NCBI RefSeq assembly: GCF_020742175.1
Contig: NZ_DYXM01000167.1
Span: 1 to 8,373, forward strand
DNA: 8,373 nt
Source: Dietzia timorensis
GTDB lineage: Bacteria; Actinomycetota; Actinomycetes; Mycobacteriales; Mycobacteriaceae
Direction of reading: 5' to 3'
In this document: positions 4,739-8,373 of the stretch, one piece after another
Layout of the letters: every line of letters begins with the position of its first letter
How positions within the stretch are numbered: position 1 is the first letter of the stretch
Program-made: the position numbers and the translations under genes
Notes under the pieces: model-generated
What the model saw: only the letters and a program-made list of their open reading frames with translations
Told to the model about the DNA's origin: nothing
Databases searched by the model: none

Positions 4739-7700
4739 TCAGGCGTCGCCGGCGGGCCTCTTCACCGTTCGCCGCGTCTGCCGCTTGCGCTTGTTGACGA
4801 CGGCGAGCTCGGACGCCTCGGCGGCGACCTCGACCTCGTGTCCGGTCAACTCGGTAACGCTGCCAACGCCCTCGCTGGTCGCAACAGGCGTCGACTCGGC
4901 GACGGTCTGCGCGGCCGGGGCGGCGTGCTCGGCGGCACCCGCGGTACGAGTGACCCGTCGACGGGAACGACGCTTGGTCTCGCCGGCCTCCGACTTCAGC
5001 GCGTCGGTCGTGACGGCCGCCGCCGGAGGGGCCGGTTCGGGTGCGGGTTCAGACGCAGGTTCGGGCGCGGGCGCAGGCTCCTCGGTGGCTACCTCCGCCA
5101 CCTGTTCGCCTACGGTCGCCGCGGCATCCTTGCGCACGACGCGGCGCCGCGCTCGCTTCCGCGGCGCAGTCGCGAGCTCGTCACCCGACGCCGGAACCGC
5201 CGTCGGGGTGTCGACGGAATTGCCTTCGCCTTCGACCTGAGCCGCCTCTGCCGCAGGCGCCGGCGTAGGTGCCGGTGCAGGTGCCGCCGCAATCGCGTCG
5301 CCCTCGGTCCGGGCCGGGGTCGAGATCGGCGCGTCCCCGCGCACGATCTTGCGGCGGCTTCGCTTGCGGGGCTGCGCGGCGAGATCCTCAGCAGTGACGT
5401 CGGGCGCCGTGGCCGGCGCTACGGTCTGCTTCTCCTTCGCCGATTCGGTGTTACCGCCGGTCGACTCCGCAGCCTTGCCTGCTGCGGCCGGCGGCGACCC
5501 CGCGGTCCGGGAGCTGCGGCGCGAACGCCGGCGTCCCGAGGACTCGCGGTTCTCGCCTGCCTGTCCTGCGGAGCCCGATTCGGCGGCCGATGTTGCGGTC
5601 GCCGCACCTCCGGCGTCATTCGCGGGGGTGGTCTCGGCGCCGGAGGCGGGCTCATCCTCACGCTTGGACATCGCGAGGATCATCGGATGGGCAGATGGCG
5701 CAGGGCCGTCGTGCTCCTCGGACTGCTTGCCCGAGCCGCCGTGCGAACCGCCGTGGTTCTTGCCCGAATGATCATGCGAGTCCCCGCCCTTGCCCTTGCG
5801 CCCGCGACGACGATCATGACCGTCGTCGCTGGTGGGCGAGCTAAGGACCGGGTCGTCCTGGAGAATGAGTCCCCGACCACCGCAGTGGCTGCACGGCTCC
5901 GAGAATGCCTCGATGAGGCCGGTGCCGAGCCGCTTGCGGGTGAGCTGGACCAGGCCGAGCGAGGTGACCTCGGAGACCTGGTGACGGGTGCGGTCGCGGC
6001 CGAGCGCCTCGGTGAGACGGCGCACGACGAGGTCCTGATTGGACTCGAGCACCATGTCGATGAAGTCGACGATGATCATGCCGCCGATATCGCGCAGGCG
6101 CATCTGCCGCACGATCTCCTCGGCAGCTTCGAGGTTGTTGCGGGTGACCGTCTCTTCGAGGTTGCCGCCCGAACCGGTGAACTTGCCGGTGTTGACGTCG
6201 ATGACTGTCATCGCCTCGGTCCGGTCGATGACGAGCGTGCCGCCCGAGGGCAGCCACACCGTGCGCTCGAGCGCCTTGTTGAGCTGCTCGTCGACGCGGT
6301 ACACGCTGAACACGTCGACCTCGTCGTTATCGTGGCGCTCGAGGCGACCCTCCAGCTCGGGGGCGAGCTCGGAGACATAGTCGTGGACCGTGTTCCACGA
6401 CTTCTCCCCCTGCACGACGAGCTTGTTGAAGTCCTCGTTGAACAGGTCGCGCACGACCTTCACGAGGAGATCGGGCTCGGTGTAGAGGTTTTTGATCGTC
6501 GCGCCCTTGCCCTTTTGGAAGCGCTCGGCATCGGCGGAGATCTTCTCCCATTTCTTCGACAGCCGCTCGACGTCGCGGCGGATGTCCTCCTCGGGCACGC
6601 CCTCTGCGGCGGTCCGGATAATGACCCCGTTACCGGAGGGGACAACTTCCTTGAGGATCGACTTGAGGTGCTTGCGCTCGGTGTCCGGGAGCTTGCGTGA
6701 AATCCCCGTGGAATTTCCGCCGGGAACGAACACGAGGAAGCGGCCGGCGAGGGAGATCTGGGTCGACAGGCGCGCGCCCTTCTGCCCCACCGGGTCCTTG
6801 GTGACCTGCACGAGCACCGAATCGCCCGGCTTGAGCGCCTGCTCGATGCGGCGCGATTTTCCGCCGAGGCCGGCAGCGTGCCAGTCGACCTCGCCGGCGT
6901 AGAGCACGCCGTTACGTCCGCGACCGATGTCGATGAAGGCGGCCTCCATCGAGGGCAGCACGTTCTGTACCCGGCCGAGGTAGACGTTTCCGACCATCGA
7001 GCGCTGCGCCTCGGTGGTGACGAAATGCTCGACGAGCACCTTGTCCTCGAGTACGCCGACCTGCGTGAGCGTTCCGGACCCGTCGTGACGCTCGCGCTCG
7101 CGCACGACCATCACCCGCTCGACGGACTCCCGCCGCGCGAGGAATTCCGCCTCCGACAGGATGTGGGAGCGGCGACGACCGCCCCCGCCCGGACGGCGGC
7201 GACGGCGCTTGGCCTCCAGGCGCGTCGAGCCGGAGATTCCCTGGATCTCGTCGTCCGAGGTTCCGCGGCCCGACTGACGCTTCGCGGGGCGTTCGTGAAC
7301 CTCGGTCTTGGTGTTGTCGTCTCCGTCGTTTCCGGAGTGCTGCGAGTTGTCGTCGGACGAGCTCTTGCGCCGCCGGCGACGGCGACGCCTACTCGACGAG
7401 CCTTCCGGACGGTTGCCGCCATCGGAGTTCGAATCGCCGCCGGCATCGCCCGAGGCGTTGCTGCCGGAGTTGCCGGAGTCGTCGGAGCCCTTGTGCTCGG
7501 CGCTGACGTCGCGCTCGTCGGACGAGTCGTCGCCCGAGCCGCTGGTACCGGCTTCGTCGTTCGCGGAGTCCTCTCCGCGCCCGCGGCCACGGCCCCGACG
7601 TCCACGACGGCGCCGACGACCGTTTCCGTCGCCGGAGTCCCCCGAATCGTTGTCGGAATCCTTCGACTGGGACTGATCCCCGCCGGTTCCCTCGGCGTCA

Positions 7701-8373
7701 CCGGTGGCGTTGCTGTCGAAGGTGACGTTGTCGGCGACGGTGATGACGCTGAAGTCGTTCGCCGAGTCCGGCGACTCGCCGGGAGTGAGGAATAGCGGCG
7801 AGAAGCCGGGCACGGACTGGTTCCGATTGCGGCCTCGACCGCCGCGTCCACCGCGGCCTCGCTCCTCGGCGGCGGACACCTCGCCGGTGACGATTGCGTA
7901 CCCCGAGTAGCCCTGGTCCCGCGAGCCCTTATCTTCTGCGGGCTCCTCGGCCTTGCTCTTCGGGGACCTGCGTCCGCGGGAGCGAGAGGGTTTCGAATCC
8001 TCCGGTGCCGGTTCCCCTACCGGCGCAGGCGCGGCCGAGGCGATTTCGACCACCGAGGTGTCGAGATCGGGCTGGTCCGGCCCCTTGGCGGTTGCGCCCG
8101 TCGCTTCCGCGGCCTTCGCGGGTGCCGCCTTCTTCGCGGTGGCCCTTTTCGCAGCCGACTTCGTTGCATCGGTCTTCTTCGCCGGAGCCTTTTTCGGCTC
8201 GGCCCCGTCCGCCGCCTTTTTCGCGGCCGGCTTCTTCGCGGTCGGCTTCTTCGCGGCCGTGGTCTTGGCGGCCTTCGGCGCGTCCTCGCTCGCCGCCGCA
8301 CCGGTCTCGCCGGTAGCGGGAGCTGCGCCGTCAACCAGCGTGGAAAGCTGTTCGCGAGTAACGCCGCTCTGGG
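4739..8373 (-). CDS. rne: Ribonuclease E/G family endoribonuclease, 5' end beyond window
   Basis: RNase E cuts single-stranded RNA in mRNA decay and rRNA maturation and scaffolds a degradosome. The frame is open for 1210 codons to the right edge, so the N terminus is missing; a GTG at 8053 is internal (residues below are counted from it). The catalytic core spans about 297-735: an S1 domain (about 350-430, VLPSMEAAFIDIGRGRNGVL), sensor/RNase H-like region, then DNase-I-like domain with the catalytic aspartates in TVIDVNTGKF (D619) and IIVDFIDM (D663), matching E. coli D303 and D346. The zinc-link is CSHC (C721, C724). Both arms look disordered. The N-terminal arm has Lys/Ala repeats, Ser/Asp/Gly-rich stretches and arginine tracts (146-160, 222-230, 282-295). 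The C-terminal arm is Ala/Pro/Glu-rich, with a His-rich patch (about 759-781) and five Arg-rich motifs. Both arms flank the core, as in actinobacterial RNase E. The stop lies 26 nt from that of the convergent plus-strand gene. Confidence 0.97.
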   Translation of the reverse strand, partial: QSGVTREQLSTLVDGAAPATGETGAAASEDAPKAAKTTAAKKPTAKKPAAKKAADGAEPKKAPAKKTDATKSAAKRATAKKAAPAKAAEATGATAKGPDQPDLDTSVVEIASAAPAPVGEPAPEDSKPSRSRGRRSPKSKAEEPAEDKGSRDQGYSGYAIVTGEVSAAEERGRGGRGGRGRNRNQSVPGFSPLFLTPGESPDSANDFSVITVADNVTFDSNATGDAEGTGGDQSQSKDSDNDSGDSGDGNGRRRRRGRRGRGRGRGEDSANDEAGTSGSGDDSSDERDVSAEHKGSDDSGNSGSNASGDAGGDSNSDGGNRPEGSSSRRRRRRRRKSSSDDNSQHSGNDGDDNTKTEVHERPAKRQSGRGTSDDEIQGISGSTRLEAKRRRRRPGGGGRRRSHILSEAEFLARRESVERVMVVRERERHDGSGTLTQVGVLEDKVLVEHFVTTEAQRSMVGNVYLGRVQNVLPSMEAAFIDIGRGRNGVLYAGEVDWHAAGLGGKSRRIEQALKPGDSVLVQVTKDPVGQKGARLSTQISLAGRFLVFVPGGNSTGISRKLPDTERKHLKSILKEVVPSGNGVIIRTAAEGVPEEDIRRDVERLSKKWEKISADAERFQKGKGATIKNLYTEPDLLVKVVRDLFNEDFNKLVVQGEKSWNTVHDYVSELAPELEGRLERHDNDEVDVFSVYRVDEQLNKALERTVWLPSGGTLVIDRTEAMTVIDVNTGKFTGSGGNLEETVTRNNLEAAEEIVRQMRLRDIGGMIIVDFIDMVLESNQDLVVRRLTEALGRDRTRHQVSEVTSLGLVQLTRKRLGTGLIEAFSEPCSHCGGRGLILQDDPVLSSPTSDDGHDRRRGRKGKGGDSHDHSGKNHGGSHGGSGKQSEEHDGPAPSAHPMILAMSKREDEPASGAETTPANDAGGAATATSAAESGSAGQAGENRESSGRRRSRRSSRTAGSPPAAAGKAAESTGGNTESAKEKQTVAPATAPDVTAEDLAAQPRKRSRRKIVRGDAPISTPARTEGDAIAAAPAPAPTPAPAAEAAQVEGEGNSVDTPTAVPASGDELATAPRKRARRRVVRKDAAATVGEQVAEVATEEPAPAPEPASEPAPEPAPPAAAVTTDALKSEAGETKRRSRRRVTRTAGAAEHAAPAAQTVAESTPVATSEGVGSVTELTGHEVEVAAEASELAVVNKRKRQTRRTVKRPAGDA
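4757..5536 (-). repeat. Five dispersed Arg-rich motifs in the RNase E C-terminal arm
   Basis: Five related basic motifs occur about 56-69 residues apart: GRRRSRRSSRT (5504-5536), RKRSRRKIVR (5339-5368), RKRARRRVVRK (5129-5161), KRRSRRRVTRT (4943-4975) and KRKRQTRRTVKR (4757-4792). The shared pattern is roughly (R/K)(R/K)R-(S/A)-RR-x-(V/I)-x-R, usually followed within a few residues by an alanine. Ala/Pro/Glu-rich linkers separate them. Arginine-rich segments in RNase E arms are known to bind RNA, so this is probably a multivalent RNA-binding array. Confidence 0.75.
8216..8260 (-). repeat. Tandem 15-bp repeat coding (P/T)(A/T)AKK pentapeptides in RNase E
   Basis: Three adjoining 15-bp units code TAAKK, PTAKK and PAAKK. 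The units differ from each other by only one or a few bases. More diverged Lys/Ala units continue to about 8103 (KKAPAKK, AAKRATAKKAAPAKAA). The region resembles the lysine-alanine tails of histone H1 and mycobacterial HupB, which bind nucleic acid. The near-identity of the DNA units suggests expansion by slippage. Confidence 0.7.

Noticed and set aside
4622..6700. 692-codon open frame on the plus strand antisense to rne
   Set aside because: It lies opposite the conserved RNase E core and has arginine/glycine-rich composition typical of an antisense frame in GC-rich DNA, with no recognisable domain.
6878..7795. 305-codon plus-strand open frame opposite the rne N-terminal arm
   Set aside because: Valine/alanine-rich antisense translation of a repetitive acidic/arginine region; no family features.
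8051..8053. GTG as the true start of RNase E
   Set aside because: The frame continues upstream without a stop to the window edge and codes a coherent Lys/Ala-rich arm.
8017..8334. 105-codon minus-strand arginine/proline-rich frame
   Set aside because: Out-of-frame reading of the rne Lys/Ala repeat region.

Overview
The window is a GC-rich piece of an actinobacterial chromosome, most likely from the Mycobacteriales (Corynebacterium, Dietzia, Gordonia or a relative). This rests on protein character: a large RNase E with long disordered arms, an Obg with a tail after its OCT domain, and the gene order rne / rplU-rpmA-obgE-proB. The genus cannot be fixed from this sequence alone.

Layout, from high to low coordinates (the reading direction of most genes, minus strand): a 5'-truncated rne (RNase E/G family) runs in from the right edge and ends at 4739. 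A small membrane-protein gene of unknown function (about 4122-4712) lies on the plus strand, convergent with rne and divergent from rplU. A regulatory region of about 340 bp (3782-4121) holds a good minus-strand promoter (TTGACC, 18 bp spacer, TAGCCT) and a leader of about 160 nt for rplU. Next come rplU (L21), rpmA (L27), obgE and proB, followed by an ASCH-domain gene that leaves through the left edge. rpmA and obgE are separated by about 156 bp containing two strong hairpins. obgE and proB overlap by 4 bp (ATGA). The ASCH frame starts directly behind the proB stop.

Functionally, rplU, rpmA and obgE all serve the 50S ribosomal subunit, and RNase E processes rRNA and mRNA. proB makes glutamyl phosphate for proline synthesis and is a common passenger of this operon in actinobacteria. 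The hypothetical gene has no obvious link to these jobs and interrupts an otherwise conserved order.

Main points for a second look: the ASCH gene has no ATG, GTG or TTG start and is in frame with proB across one TAG; the rpmA-obgE spacer can form a near-perfect 19-bp stem; the rplU leader is long and can fold; RNase E has lysine-alanine pentapeptide repeats in its N-terminal arm and five copies of an arginine-rich motif in its C-terminal arm; and an unrecognised membrane gene sits between rne and rplU. I saw no CRISPR, tRNA, rRNA or mobile element.
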